Position numbers and translations under genes: made by a program. From positions 39,292,368 to 39,356,367 of the forward strand of contig CM026394.1 in assembly GCA_014843695.1 (NCBI GenBank): a stretch of 64,000 nucleotides of DNA, given 5' to 3'. The first letter of the stretch is position 1, and each line of letters opens with the position of its first letter. The notes beneath the pieces are model-generated. The model was not told where the DNA came from. It saw nothing but the letters and a program-made list of their open reading frames with translations, and did not search any database. This document shows positions 1 through 10,829 of the stretch, one piece after another. The DNA is from Archivesica marissinica (taxonomy: Eukaryota; Mollusca; Bivalvia; Venerida; Vesicomyidae).

Positions 1-157
1 ATATAACATAACATAAGCTGTTGGTGCGACATTACCCTCCCCCTCACTACCACTCACTACCCCCGCACTACCCCCTCACCGCCCCATAAAAATAAATATG
101 CTAGTTTGTATGTAATTACAACACATACAATTACAATATGATATTTGAGTTTAATTG
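1..157. other. C-rich then AT-rich unique DNA
   Basis: Short CCCC/CACTACC-rich stretch followed by AT-rich sequence. No gene or known repeat seen. Confidence 0.4.
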
Positions 158-405
158 TGTGTTTTACGTTTATTTATCGTCGCTACCGGTTGCCCGTATG
201 AGCGACGCTTCCTGCAGAGATTAGTAATTTTACAGTTTTGGAGGATAGTACAATGATACAGACAGAAACACATTCCAGAGTCTCCTCTGGTTCTTTTACG
301 TGCACGGTATACAGCACCGACACGAGACCTCGGTTTAAAGTCCCATCTGAAAGACTTGTTAATTGTATTAGGATCAGACGGTGGATCGAATCTGCGATTT
401 CTTTG
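158..405 (-). repeat. SINE family A copy (tRNA-derived)
   Basis: On the minus strand this reads as the body and tail of the commonest SINE here. It has the GACCTCGGTTTAAAG region, the GTGCACGTAAAAGAACCAGAG core and the 3' tail with GGCAACCGGTAGCGACGATAAA. The tRNA-like head is mostly missing. The overlapping short ORFs on both strands are translations of this repeat, not genes. Confidence 0.8.
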
Positions 406-689
406 GTTCACTTCAGCTATGCTTTAACAACAACAACTACTACCTTTATTAGTGTCGGGTTACATATCGGCGCCACCATTGTGTTTTCGCAAAATCCGTC
501 CATAGTGTCATGTATAACGACATCAATTATCGACGTTCTAACGTCAATTAATTTTAAGTAGAATATTTAATAGTATCGTTCACAAAGACCACCTTACAAT
601 AGAATAAAACATTTATTTATTTAAATATGTTCTCGTGTATATGGTGGCATTATATTCTACTCTTAAAGCGACATTACATCGCAAAAATC
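406..689. other. no gene seen
   Basis: AT-rich unique DNA between two SINEs. No coding signal beyond chance ORFs. Confidence 0.4.
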
Positions 690-838
690 AAATATGAAAA
701 AGTTGGCAGTTTATTACGGAGGTTGGTGCACCAAGTACTGGTTAACCGCTGGAGCCTGCCCAAGGAAAGGTGTTGTTAGGGAAACTGCCCGTCGCTCAAA
801 TGGGAAACCGGTAGCGACGTTAAATAAACTTAAATAAA
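690..838 (+). repeat. SINE family B, 3' part
   Basis: Contains the family B body (AAAAAGTTGGCAGTTTATTACGG and GGAGCCTGCCCAAGG) and the tail CGTCGCTCAAATGGG-AACCGGTAGCGACGTTAAATAAA. The 5' tRNA-like head is absent. The tail is close to that of family A. Confidence 0.75.
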
Positions 839-1091
839 AAAAATCAAATGCATTTGTTCACGTATACATGCATTGCTACTACACATTCTTCCGAATACAT
901 TCGAACACTAACGTTGAATCAATAAACAGTGTTTGTGTGGTTTACAAACATTCAAAATTGATAGTAGAATTTCATATAGCGGTCATCCATGCTCTTGGAT
1001 TGACGTTTGTTTGTCATCGGAGCCAATGCTAATCGCGAGATAATGTCGTTTAGAGATAATTTAACTAAGATTAGTCTATAAATAAATATGC

Positions 1092-1290
1092 AGTTGTTAG
1101 CGCGCTCGCTTCTCACCAATGCGATCGGGTTCGATCCACGGACCGGGAAGTATGTGAGATGGTACGGTGGTCGCCAGATCGGACAGGTGGGCTTTCTCCG
1201 GGTACTCCGGTTTGATCCCACACGAATTACCACATTTGCGCTTTCATCCGCGCCAACGAGAGGAATTAATATAAGTTATTTGATATTTTA
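1092..1290 (+). repeat. SINE family C (tRNA-derived)
   Basis: Head GTTAGCGCGCTCGCTTCTCA with a B-box-like GGGTTCGATCC, then the ACTCCGGTTT core. It ends in the ATTAATATAAGTT tail that it shares with family D. Confidence 0.75.
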
Positions 1291-2390
1291 TTGCATTTTT
1301 TCATACAATACATTACGTATATACATACAATACTAAGAGATTAATATGTAATTATATGATTGCAGTATACGATACATTTTTTTGTCAAGGGAAAAAAGCA
1401 AATGGGTTGGGCTACAAGTTATAACAACATTATTTACAGCCCTCCCCGCTTCACAAGTTAACAAAAATGCATGCACACATGTGAGATATAGCGGAAAATA
1501 TGTACCATCAAAATCATGTTGTTCACGATACACGAGTTGTATTACGCATGGATGTCGATTCTATTTACATTATTTTGTTATTTCAACAAACCTCGTATAC
1601 GACGTTTGTTTATTAGTTGAAATACTCAGTTTTTGAGGCAAATATTTGGAAACAAATCATACCATTTAATAGGAAAATACATTCTGTAGAAAGGTGTGTT
1701 TTCACGGATGTAGTGTCGCTTTAAACAAATGTGTTGACGTCATACCTTTGTATTTGCAGTCCATTCTATTAATATTGGACTGCTGTCAAAAGCCAGTAGT
1801 ATTATATTAAATACTACACGTACATGGACGAAGTTAACAATTATAATTAGTAGGATCTTGTTATATAAGTGTGTGTTTTAAGTAAGATATAATATAACTA
1901 AATTCCGCCTTGCTAGACATACATATCGACATGACACAATGCATTGTTACTATGCTGCCTACTCTGGACCTTGTGCTTCGTTTCGACAAGATTCAGTATT
2001 GGATTAATCTAAGTTTATAATATTCCGTCAGCGAAATATTGAAAACGACACTGTTTAATTTCATGCACATATGTACATACCATATGTGTTTGTATTTTCC
2101 GTTTTTGTTACATGCTATACATGTATATGTTCAACATAATTACGATGCTCTTCCATTGTGGAGGTAATAAAGATATTTATCTATCTATCTCACACAGTCC
2201 AATATTTTACATATTAGATCGTTTTTCAGCTTATATCCTATACATAAACATCGACATGTTTATAAAAATCGCCGCTTGATACTAAAAGTTTAGGATAACT
2301 TGACAGTGATGTACAAGGGCTATACCTATAATAACCTGTATCAGTACAGGTAATTCAGGTACATTTACTGTTATCGATATTATCTCCTCC
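1291..2390. other. gene-less DNA with a dispersed repeat (about 1370-1740)
   Basis: No gene. About 1610-1740 (AAATATTTGGAAACAAA through GTAGTGTCGCTTTAA) is matched in reverse complement at about 40390-40510, so part of this is a dispersed element, probably non-autonomous. A short TATC microsatellite lies near 2176. Confidence 0.45.
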
Positions 2391-2496
2391 GGTTCTTTTA
2401 CGTGCACGGTGTAAAGCACCGACACGATACCTCGGTTTAAAGTCCCATCTGAAAGACTTGTTAATTGTATTAGGATCAGACGGTGGATCGAATCTT
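2391..2496 (-). repeat. SINE family A fragment
   Basis: Minus-strand middle portion of family A (CACCGACACGATACCTCGG, then AGACTTGTTAATTGTATTAGG). Head and tail are missing. Confidence 0.7.
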
Positions 2497-2603
2497 CTTG
2501 ATAATGTATTTTTTGTTTTTAATCCGAAACACCGCTTACTGAATTTAAGCCGATTTACCTGTCTTGTGTTGTGGACATAGCCAACGGGAGTAAATATTGA
2601 GTG

Positions 2604-2770
2604 ACGTCAGACGGATCGGTAGTCAAGTGGTTAACACGATGGACTGGTAAACCAGGGATCGCAGGTTCGTTCAGATTTGACGTTAAACCGAGGTCTCGTG
2701 TCGGTGCTTTACACCGTGCACGCACAAGAACCAAAGGAGAATCTGGAATGGGTCTCTGTCTGTATCGCTG
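2604..2770 (+). repeat. SINE family A, 5' half with tRNA-like head
   Basis: The plus-strand copy starts with a tRNA-like head (GTCAGACGGATCGGTAGTC; anticodon-arm sequence ACTGGTAAACCAG; B-box-like GCAGGTTCG). It stops abruptly near 2770, where a second copy begins in opposite orientation. Confidence 0.75.
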
Positions 2771-3013
2771 CCCATATGAGCGACGCCTCCTGAAGAGATT
2801 CGTCATTTTAGATTGTTGGAGGTTAGTGCAATGATACAGACAGAGACCCATTCCAGTTATTTTATGTGCAATGTGTAAAGCACCGACACGAGACATCGGT
2901 TTAAAATCCCATTTGAAAGACTGTTGATTTTATTAGGGTCAGACGGGGGATCGAACTTGCGATCCCTGGATTACCAGTCCAGCGTGTTACTTCTTGACTA
3001 CAGATCCATCTGT
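2771..3013 (-). repeat. SINE family A, inverted copy
   Basis: Minus-strand copy with a full tRNA-like head (GATCCCTGGATTACCAGTCC region, B box as GGGATCGAAC reversed). It adjoins the preceding plus copy, so the pair forms an inverted dimer. Confidence 0.75.
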
Positions 3014-4086
3014 GTATTGTAAATTTACTTGAGACATTATAATAATTACACGCTACATTTGGAATGGATTTTTGCAGTTTAATTGAATAAAATTAATTTC
3101 ACAATTCGAGGTGGTAATAGCCAGCGGTCTAAGGTGCTAGTACTTCGCACTGCGTTACAATACCACAGTTCCGTGTGAGTTCGAAACATTGTACAATGAC
3201 GAAAATAGAAAATGCGTCTATATTTAGTTAACTATAATGTACATTTTCTTAGGTACAAAACATTTTTGTCATCTAAAATGATATTTTTTATTCGAGTTAT
3301 TAATGAATAAAATTATAAAAGATATTTGCCAAATTTGGGGTTGTTAAAAGTTATATATTTGTATTCATTTGTATTTACTTTATTGTTTATTTCATGCGTT
3401 CTATTTTATGTTATGCAGTCTATACATGTACTACTATTACATTTCATTTCAATGTTTAACAACTTAAATCTCCATTCCGTCTCCACTGGCAGTATCCATT
3501 GAGCTACCGCACACATCAGCCGTAATAATTTCATGTAGTGTTTGGCATATTTATATCAATTTTAAATATTAAAAAAGACCAAAAAATATACCTTCATTGA
3601 GGCTCGAACCCTGTACATTCTACGCCACAAGCATTCAATATTACCACTACACCAAAGAGGCTGACACATTTTACTACCTATAAGTTCAATGTGACCTAAG
3701 GTCGACTGAATATGCAGATGTCTCTAGTAAATTCAAGCTTGTAATACGGTTTGTGAAATGTAATCTGACCATATTCTTTAACGATAACATACCATCTATT
3801 TATAGACAGCTACTTAAAGGCCTGCAGGTTGACCTATATTTGACCTTAAACACACGAGGAATAGCGGTACAAATATTACGGTCGACGCACTAAACACACG
3901 AGGAATAGCGGTACAAATCTGACGGTCGACGCACATCGTATTTGCCACATGCGAGGCCCTGCATGGTATACATCTAATACATGAGCACCACTTATATCTA
4001 TTATGACCCACGTACATATCAGAGGTTATAAATTGCTGAAATTGAAGTTCTGTATTTTTATAGTACTTACAACTGGTATAAACAAT
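3014..4086. other. gene-less DNA with tRNA-like fragments
   Basis: No gene. A tRNA-like stretch at about 3110-3190 ends in GTGTGAGTTCGAAAC, and a reversed one at about 3590-3665 contains GAGGCTCGAACCC. Both look like decayed SINE heads rather than tRNA genes. A 44-bp unit is duplicated in tandem around 3848-3935 (CACACGAGGAATAGCGGTAC twice). Confidence 0.4.
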
Positions 4087-4581
4087 TCAACTCCACTTAT
4101 GGCCCAAATAAGGCTGGTTGCGCGGGTTAGGCAGCCAGTTCCTGCATTGCTGTACCACACATTCAGGCATCAGTTCCCTCTTATGCCAAGTACAGTCTCC
4201 TCTTCTAGCCGCTACTTTTCTCTCTATATATCTGACATCTTTCCATGCGCCACAATTATATAGCATTGCCCAAAACCTCCTGTATAGAAGCTTTCTCTCA
4301 TGTGAATTTAGATTATGCGGTGGACGATTATTAGCAGGCCACCAAAGTTGTTTGTTCTGTTAATTTATTATGCAAGGGGAACACAAGCACAGTGGACACT
4401 CAGCAACACCTTCAGCATGCTGAGGCATAGGGGGAGGTACGTAAGCAGCCTCTGCAACGGGCATGGCGGTGGCTGTTTCTTCTATTTCCATCTCTACGTC
4501 CCAGTTCTTATTTTGCAAGAAAGTCAGCAATTCTTTTCTCTGCTCATCAGTTACATACATTGTTATTTTACTCAATGGCAT
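4087..4581 (-). pseudogene. conserved Cys-rich/WWPANN ORF, broken by an in-frame stop
   Basis: On the minus strand an ATG at 4581 opens a 73-codon frame ending in the Cys-rich motif CPLCLCSPC and a TAA at 4360-4362. The same frame then stays open to 4087, with a WWPANNRPP stretch, FWAMLYNCGAW, DVRYIERK and a C-terminal QPYLGHKW. I have the impression of a domain family recurrent in marine invertebrate genomes (Cys cluster, aromatic FW core, GHKW end), but I cannot name it or assign a function. One stop in an otherwise open 165-codon frame suggests a recent pseudogene or a fragment of a multicopy or transposon-borne gene. No introns or promoter are evident. Confidence 0.5.
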
Positions 4582-5309
4582 CTTGTAGAAATCGGCAGAA
4601 TATGTGTAATACTCGTATGTTCAAGAGATTATAATTATAATATTATACATGTACTCATAGCATTCACTGTGATTATTATGTAGCATCAATATCGGTAAAC
4701 ACACACTGACACAGAGAAATATTTAAAATATAACAGAAAACTTGCGAATAATACTGTAGATATATAATTAAATGAAGTATGAAGGTTACCATATAACGAA
4801 CACATATAGTTTATTCATATAAATACATACATATTATATACATGCATACAAATTATCAGTCTCAGTGATTACGCTACGGCTGATGAGGCACCTACATAAC
4901 ATGTAATCTATGTCCCTGGGCTGATCTGGATTATGTAGTTTGAATACTCATAACTATCAATTTTCTTTACAATCAATAATATACGTTTACTTAAATTGTC
5001 AGGGCCTCATTTTGACTAATTCTCAGCTCACAGAGTGATCGTGCATATTAACCGTTAGAAAATACCTACATACGCCAAATTATACTGAATGTACTGCTAC
5101 ATTGTTGATACAAGCCACTAATCACATGGAACAGGTAGTAAAGTATAAATCTTTACAATTGGACGGGGTCAAACTGCAGGCCTTTAATTAAAATAATAGT
5201 TTAAAATTTAAAATAGTGTTTACCCAATGTTCAAACTATGTAAACATATGAAACATGGCGAGGAAGAAGGAAGTTTAGTGGTGGAGGGAACACGAATGAA
5301 GCCTGTGTT
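4582..5309. other. no gene seen
   Basis: AT-rich unique DNA. Only chance ORFs. Confidence 0.4.
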
Positions 5310-5490
5310 TACAGTCAAACCTGTTCTAGTGGTCACCTCTATTAAGCAGCCAACCTGTATTAAGCAGCCAGTGTCCATATTCCCAATATGTTGTTTACTA
5401 TACATTTAACCTCTATTAAGCAGTCACATGTGCTAAGCAGCCACTTTCTGTGATTCCCTTGGCTGGCTGCTTAAGACAGGTTTAACTGTA
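5310..5490. mobile_element. pogo/Tc1-mariner-like MITE
   Basis: Starts TACAGTCAAACCTGT and ends ACAGGTTTAACTGTA, inverted termini bracketed by TA as expected for Tc1/mariner-superfamily TA duplication. The interior contains repeats of the phrase TTAAGCAGCCA. There is no transposase. A longer copy lies at 62160-62751. Confidence 0.7.
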
Positions 5491-5507
5491 TATATACTAC
5501 ACGAAAA

Positions 5508-5712
5508 AGAAAGTGTGCACTTGGTTAGAGGACAATTGTATACTTATATTCACACGTAAAACAATGTTCGGATAATTATCAAATTTCAATTAAAAATAAA
5601 ACATCGTGTAGCCAATACATTTTTGCACATTTTGATATCAAATTTGTCTATATTTTGCTTCTATATATCTACATAGTATAACATTCTCCCTCTAACCAAG
5701 CCAAGTGTACAA
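5508..5712. mobile_element. possible MITE with TGCACTTGGTTAGAGG termini
   Basis: AGTGTGCACTTGGTTAGAGG at the left and CCTCTAACCAAGCCAAGTGT at the right are imperfect inverted repeats about 200 bp apart. Related ends (ACTGTGCACTT, AAGTGCACAGTTTC) occur around 15882 and 16060, and one end near 62812. Confidence 0.45.
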
Positions 5713-5734
5713 TTTATTTTGCGTGTGAGTATAG

Positions 5735-6290
5735 TAATGTGTGTGTTTTACATTTATTTATCGTCGCTACCGGTTGCCCATATGAGCGACGCCTCCTGAA
5801 GAGATTAGTCATAGTTCGTGGTTGTGTGTGTTTTACATTTATTTATCGTCGCTACCGGTTACCCATATGAGCGACGCCTCCTGAAGAGATTAGTTATAGT
5901 TCGTGGTTGTGTGTGTTTTACGTTTATTTATCGTCGCTACCGGTTGCCCATATGAGCGACGCCTCCTGAAGAGATTAGTTATAGTTCGTGGTTGTGTGTG
6001 TTTTACGTTTATTTATCGTCGCTACCGGTTACCCATATGAGCGACGCCTTCTGAAGAGATTAGTCATTTTAGATGTTTGGAGGATAGTGCAATGATACAG
6101 ACAGAGACCCTTCCAGCATCTCATCTGGTTCTTTTACGTGCACGGTGTACAGCACCGACACGAGACACCGGTTTAACGTCCCATCTGAAAGACTGTTAAT
6201 TTTCTTATGGTCAGACGGGGGATCGAACTTGCGATCCCTGGAGTACCAGTCCAGCGTGTTACCATTGGACTACAGATCCGTCTGTGCTTA
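5735..6290 (-). repeat. SINE family A with its tail tandemly repeated
   Basis: On the minus strand a complete SINE (tRNA-like head at 6207-6290, body, tail) is followed by extra copies of its 3' tail. The tail motif TCGTCGCTACCGGTT starts at 5761, 5846, 5931 and 6016, an exact 85-bp period. Each extra copy carries a spacer with ATAGTTCGTGGTTGTGTG. Confidence 0.85.
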
Positions 6291-6349
6291 TATAATAATC
6301 TGATAATACGTTTTTTTTATATTAGTTTAGTTTATACACATCTATTTTT

Positions 6350-6562
6350 TTTTAGCTCGATTGCGAAACAAGTTCTTTCAAATTATATTAATCACAACCG
6401 AGACCTCATTCCTGATGGAATCCATCGCCACGAGGGAGAGAGAAGAGGCAACGTGGAATTTAAATGCATTAACTAAGGTCATAATCGTAACAGCTACAGC
6501 CGGGCGCGAACTCCGGACCTTTCGCGCCTGAAGCGAACGCGCTACCAATGCGCTATCACGAG
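6350..6562 (-). repeat. SINE family D (tRNA-derived)
   Basis: Minus-strand copy with a tRNA-like head (GCGCATTGGTAGCGCGTTCG on its own strand) and a core encoding the recurring pseudo-peptide MESIATREREE. It ends in the tail with TTAATATAA and TTTCGCAATCGAGCT. Confidence 0.8.
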
Positions 6563-6716
6563 TTCCAATTACTAACGACTTTCTAACATTATGCTTCCTT
6601 ATGCTTTCCAATAGATGTCACTTACTCGAAATAAGTGTCAGTGACGGCGATGGCTAATATGAAAATATATCTCAAGCTCATTACGACTAGTGAACTTTGT
6701 CCCCAGAGGCTACTAG

Positions 6717-6775
6717 GATATTACTAGGATTATACTAGGATTATACTAGGATTATACTAGGATTATACTAGGGTG
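6717..6775. repeat. 11-bp tandem repeat
   Basis: About five copies of TTATACTAGGA. Confidence 0.85.
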
Positions 6776-6819
6776 AAATAGGAAATTAATGATAACATTT
6801 CATCTGATTATATTTTGTA

Positions 6820-7075
6820 ATATTTCCTTGTCCAAACCCATACAAGCATCCAGTTTTGTAAAACCAATGACATAGGCGTGGGGTCTGGACAAATGGTTTC
6901 GGGTTCAAGACCAAAAAAACTAAAAAATAATAATTTTTGTAAGAACACTACGGGCGTGACACTATTTTTAGAGCCAGTTTTGTAAAACCAATGACATAGG
7001 CTTGGGCGGGGCTCAAACCCGTGACCATCAGTGATGATAGGTTACAGTGGTATACAAGTCAGCGGACTGCCCTAT
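6820..7075. repeat. dispersed repeat and SINE B head fragment
   Basis: CCAGTTTTGTAAAACCAATG occurs twice (about 6851 and 6972). GGGTCTGGACAAATGGTTTC recurs near 46548. From about 7000 the minus strand reads as the tRNA-like head of SINE family B (GGTCACGGGTTTGAGCCCCG). Confidence 0.5.
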
Positions 7076-7094
7076 TAATGTAATCGTTTGAATT

Positions 7095-8228
7095 GCTATG
7101 TAATTGTACTTAATATGTATTATGTATGTATTGTATATGTATGTATGTATTGTATATGTATGCATGTATTGTATATGTATGCATGTATTGTATATGTATG
7201 TATGCATGTATTGTATATGTATGCATGTATTGTATATGTATGCATGTATTGTATATGTATCATGTTGTATATGTATGCATGTATTGTATATGTATGCATG
7301 TATTGTATATGTATGCATGTACTGTATATGTATGCATGTTTGTATAGTTGCATTATGTATATGTAGCATGTATGTATATGTATGCAGTATTGTATATGTA
7401 TGCATGTATTGTATATTATGCTGTATTGTATATGTATGCATGTATTGTATATGTTCATGATTGTATGTAGCATGTATTGTATATGTATGCATGTATTGTA
7501 TATGTATGCATGTATTGTATATGTATGCATGTATTGTATATGTATGCATGTATTGTATATGTATGCATGTATTGTATATGTATGCATGTATTGTATATGT
7601 ATGCATGTATGTATATGTATACATGTATTGTATATGTATGCATGTATTGTATATGTATGCATGTATTGTATATGTATGCATGTATTGTATATGTATGCAT
7701 GTATGTATATGTATGCAGTATTGTATATGTATGCATGTATTGTATATGTATGTATGTATTGTATATGTATGCAGTATTGTATATGTATGCATGTATTGTA
7801 TATGTATGCATGTATTGTATATGTATGCATGTATTGTATATGTATGCATGTATTGTATATGTATGCATGTATTGTATATGTATGCATGTATTGTATATGT
7901 ATGCATGTATTGTATATGTATGCATGTATTGTATATGTATGCATGTATTGTATATGTATGCATGTATTGTATATGTATGCATGTATTGTATATGTATTTA
8001 TGTATTGTGTATGTATGCATGTAATGTGTATGTATGCATGTATTGTGTATGTATGCATGTAATGTATATGTGTGCATGTATTGTATATGTATGTATGTAT
8101 TGTATATGTATGTATGTATTGTATATGTATGTATGTATTGTATATGTATGCATGTATTGTATATGTATGTATGTATTGTATATGTATGTATGTAGTGTAT
8201 ATGTATGCATGTATTGTATATGTTTGCT
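7095..8228. repeat. 19-bp minisatellite, alternating purine-pyrimidine
   Basis: Unit ATTGTATATGTATGCATGT, about 58 copies from length divided by period, with variants lacking or gaining bases. Nearly every step alternates purine and pyrimidine except one TT per unit. Long overlapping ORFs on both strands (rich in YMYACIV or HTYTIH) are artefacts of a repeat without stops. Confidence 0.95.
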
Positions 8229-9184
8229 TGATGTAATATTGAAAAATAAACTTGTTAAGCTTGTCAAACTGTGATCCTGGAAAATGTTGTTGGTTTTTTA
8301 CAGTACATTTAATTAGTTGTATGAGCTCTACCAGACACATTAATTATAGCACATTGAGTTCTATATTTGACAGTTAAAAGTAATAGACATTCTCCCTAAA
8401 TATGAATTAATCTGATTTGTTTGAAAACAAAATGAAGGTCTGAGGTTCTAGGAATTAATATATTAGTTTAAATAATACTTATTTCTTTGAATAAACATAG
8501 TCAAGTATAAATATTGTGTGCATACATGTAGGATTGAGGAGAAAACAACCTGCTTGTATGGTTACCTCTTTCCGGTTTTTTTGTCTGGATCCTGGAGTCA
8601 GACCTGGACACAATTTCATGATCGCAGTCACATTTATATTTCCGAGTTAAATGCGAGTTCTTGGATATATATCGTACTATCGTGTCAAATTAGATAGTGA
8701 TGTTAGTATAATACGATAGTGTCGCTATAAAAGTTGCTTCCCATCCAGTAGATGCGATCATTTATTGCAAACGTTTTAAATCGTGGACTTCGAGAAAAAA
8801 ACATATCAGTTCTGAGATAATTGTTTACACACCGGAAAGGTGACGTACTACACCGGTTCAGATTTAACTGTTTACGACACACACGTGACTTTGAACTTGA
8901 CGGTCATGTCGGAAAGGTAGAATATGAATCTACTTCTAAATGGATTCAAGACATGTGTGAATATACAATACGTGATTTATGTCAGACATGGGAAAACGGG
9001 TAGCGGCACACTAATCTGTGAACACACGCAGTCAAAAACCGACTTCCGAATGAACATGGACATATATGACGGTAAATTATGTTTATACATGTATCCAAGA
9101 TGATGGGGGCCATATATGTTTATTTTTTATTAGGAGTCTAATGGTGTCGTGGGTTATTACTACATAAGCATGTCGTAAACAAAA
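8229..9184. other. no gene supported
   Basis: Unique AT-rich DNA. A 60-codon ORF at 8821-9003 has no recognisable domain, no flanking exon signals that I trust, and could be chance. Confidence 0.35.
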
Positions 9185-9340
9185 CATTGTGCCCTTATGC
9201 AAGGCATTTAAATTCCACGTTGCCTCTTCTCTCTCCCTAGTGGCAATGGATTCCATCAGGAATGAAGTCTCGAGAGTGATTAATATAAGTTGTAAGAATT
9301 TGTTTCGCAATCGAGCTCAAATAAATTTGTAATTGCTACA
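9185..9340 (+). repeat. SINE family D, head-less copy
   Basis: Plus-strand core (AATTCCACGTTGCCTCTTC, GATTCCATCAGGAATGAAG) and tail (GATTAATATAAGTTGTAAG, TTTCGCAATCGAGCTC). Confidence 0.8.
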
Positions 9341-9454
9341 TATGCATGTCGTAAACAAAACATTAATAATTGTGTTTTATATGAATTTGCAGATGGGAGA
9401 TTTATCGCATTGAATAACGGTTTTTTGTTGTTGTTTTTTTTAAACTTTATTTAT

Positions 9455-9678
9455 TTTACGATTGCGAAGCAAGTTTTGACAACTTATATTAATCACTCTC
9501 GTTGGCGCGGATGAAAGCGTATATGTGTTCATTCGTGTCGGAGGAAACCGGAGTACCCGGAGAAAAACCACCTGTCCGATCTGGGTACCACCGTACCATC
9601 CATTTCACATACTTCCCGGTCCGATGATCGAACCCTGGTTGCATTGGTGAGAAGCGAGCACGCTAATCGGACAGAAAC
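9455..9678 (-). repeat. SINE family C
   Basis: Minus-strand copy. It includes the tail (AACTTATATTAATCACTCTCG), the core (GGAAACCGGAGTACCCGGAG) and the head GCATTGGTGAGAAGCGAGC. Confidence 0.75.
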
Positions 9679-9851
9679 TCAATGCGGCTCAATTAACGGT
9701 TTGGGTTCATGTTCATATGGCAGGCCACAGTTTTGTAAGGAGGAAAATATTTATATAAATTATTATGGCAAAAATACTTGGCAAATTATTTTGGCAAACT
9801 ACTTGGCAAGTGTGTTCGTATCTCCTTTAATTGTTTACATTAGTTCATACA

Positions 9852-10000
9852 AATTTATTTTAGCTCGATTGCGAAACAAGTTCTTACAACTTATGTTAAT
9901 CACTCTCGAGACCTCATTCCTGATGGAATCCATCGCCACGAGGGAGAGAGAAGAGGCAACGTGGAAATTAAATGCCTTGCCTAAGCGCACAATCGTTTAC
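9852..10000 (-). repeat. SINE family D, 3' part
   Basis: Minus-strand tail and core (TAGCTCGATTGCGAAACAAG, ATGGAATCCATCGCCACG). The tRNA-like head is absent. Confidence 0.8.
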
Positions 10001-10105
10001 AATTGTTTACATATACTTAATAAAGATATAATTTGCTTTCACAAATAACGGTGCAAATGTATTTTTGATTTGATGATATTTTATTGCTGTATATACATGT
10101 ATGTA

Positions 10106-10166
10106 ACAATTACAAACAAATTACAAACAAATTACAAACAAATTACAAACAAATTACAAATACATA
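10106..10166. repeat. 11-bp tandem repeat
   Basis: Five copies of AATTACAAACA. Confidence 0.9.
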
Positions 10167-10542
10167 ATTAGCAAATAGTGATTGGCCCTCCTCCCCATAG
10201 AAGTGATTTGAACACTACATAATTTAAATGGCTTAATTACAAGATATAATATATGTAGTATTAGTATTTGACTTTTCAAAGAAATGTACTAATCTGCACA
10301 ATCCACTGTCTTGCCCCCCCCCGAAGTGCACCCCATGACCAAGATTTCGGCACAAGAAGAAAACGAAAAGGATTGGAAGAGTTGCTTACCCAAAGAGCAT
10401 AAACACACAATTAATATAAAGTAATTATTTAAATGTTAAATCGAGTTGTTTGCTTAATACATGTCTGTACTGCTGTGACAATTGAATTGTTGTCTTCGTA
10501 TTTCAAAGACTCTCTACATAATAATAATATACTAAGTGGGCC

Positions 10543-10800
10543 CGCTTCCGTGGTCGAGTGGTTAAGGTCGCTGACTTGTATACCACTGTAACCTATCATC
10601 ACTGACGGTCACGGGTTCGAGCCCCGCTCAGACCGTGTCTCATTTATAGGAAAACGTTGGCAGTTTCTTACGGAGGTTGGTGCACCCAAGTACTGGTTAA
10701 CAGCTGGAGCCTGCCCAGGAAAGGTGTTAGGTAAACTGCCCGCCAACGATATAGCCCAACATGGTGCTGATGCAGGCGTAAAACCCGAACTATAAGATTA
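10543..10800 (+). repeat. SINE family B, complete
   Basis: The head resembles a class II tRNA (CGTGGTCGAGTGGTTAAGG as A box, GGGTTCGAGCCCC as B box). The body is GTTGGCAGTTTCTTACGGAG and the tail is GCAGGCGTAAAACCCGAA, subfamily 2. Confidence 0.85.
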
Positions 10801-10829
10801 AGTGGTTGATAAACTCTTGTATCGTGAAA

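Noticed and set aside
7028..8340. Overlapping ORFs of up to 406 codons on both strands
   Set aside because: They are translations of the 19-bp minisatellite, open because the unit lacks stops. Repetitive HTYTIH/YMYACIV composition.
8821..9003. 60-codon ORF as a possible host exon
   Set aside because: No domain, no convincing splice sites, length compatible with chance.
9644..10048. 134-codon ORF with a MESIATREREE segment
   Set aside because: It runs through SINE families C and D. The same pseudo-peptide recurs at every family D copy.
10543..10625. tRNA genes (also at 15570, 24130, 30770, 41223, 49700, 61749, 63126)
   Set aside because: A and B boxes are present but each is the head of a SINE with conserved body and tail, and arms are imperfect. 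None is convincing as a functional tRNA.
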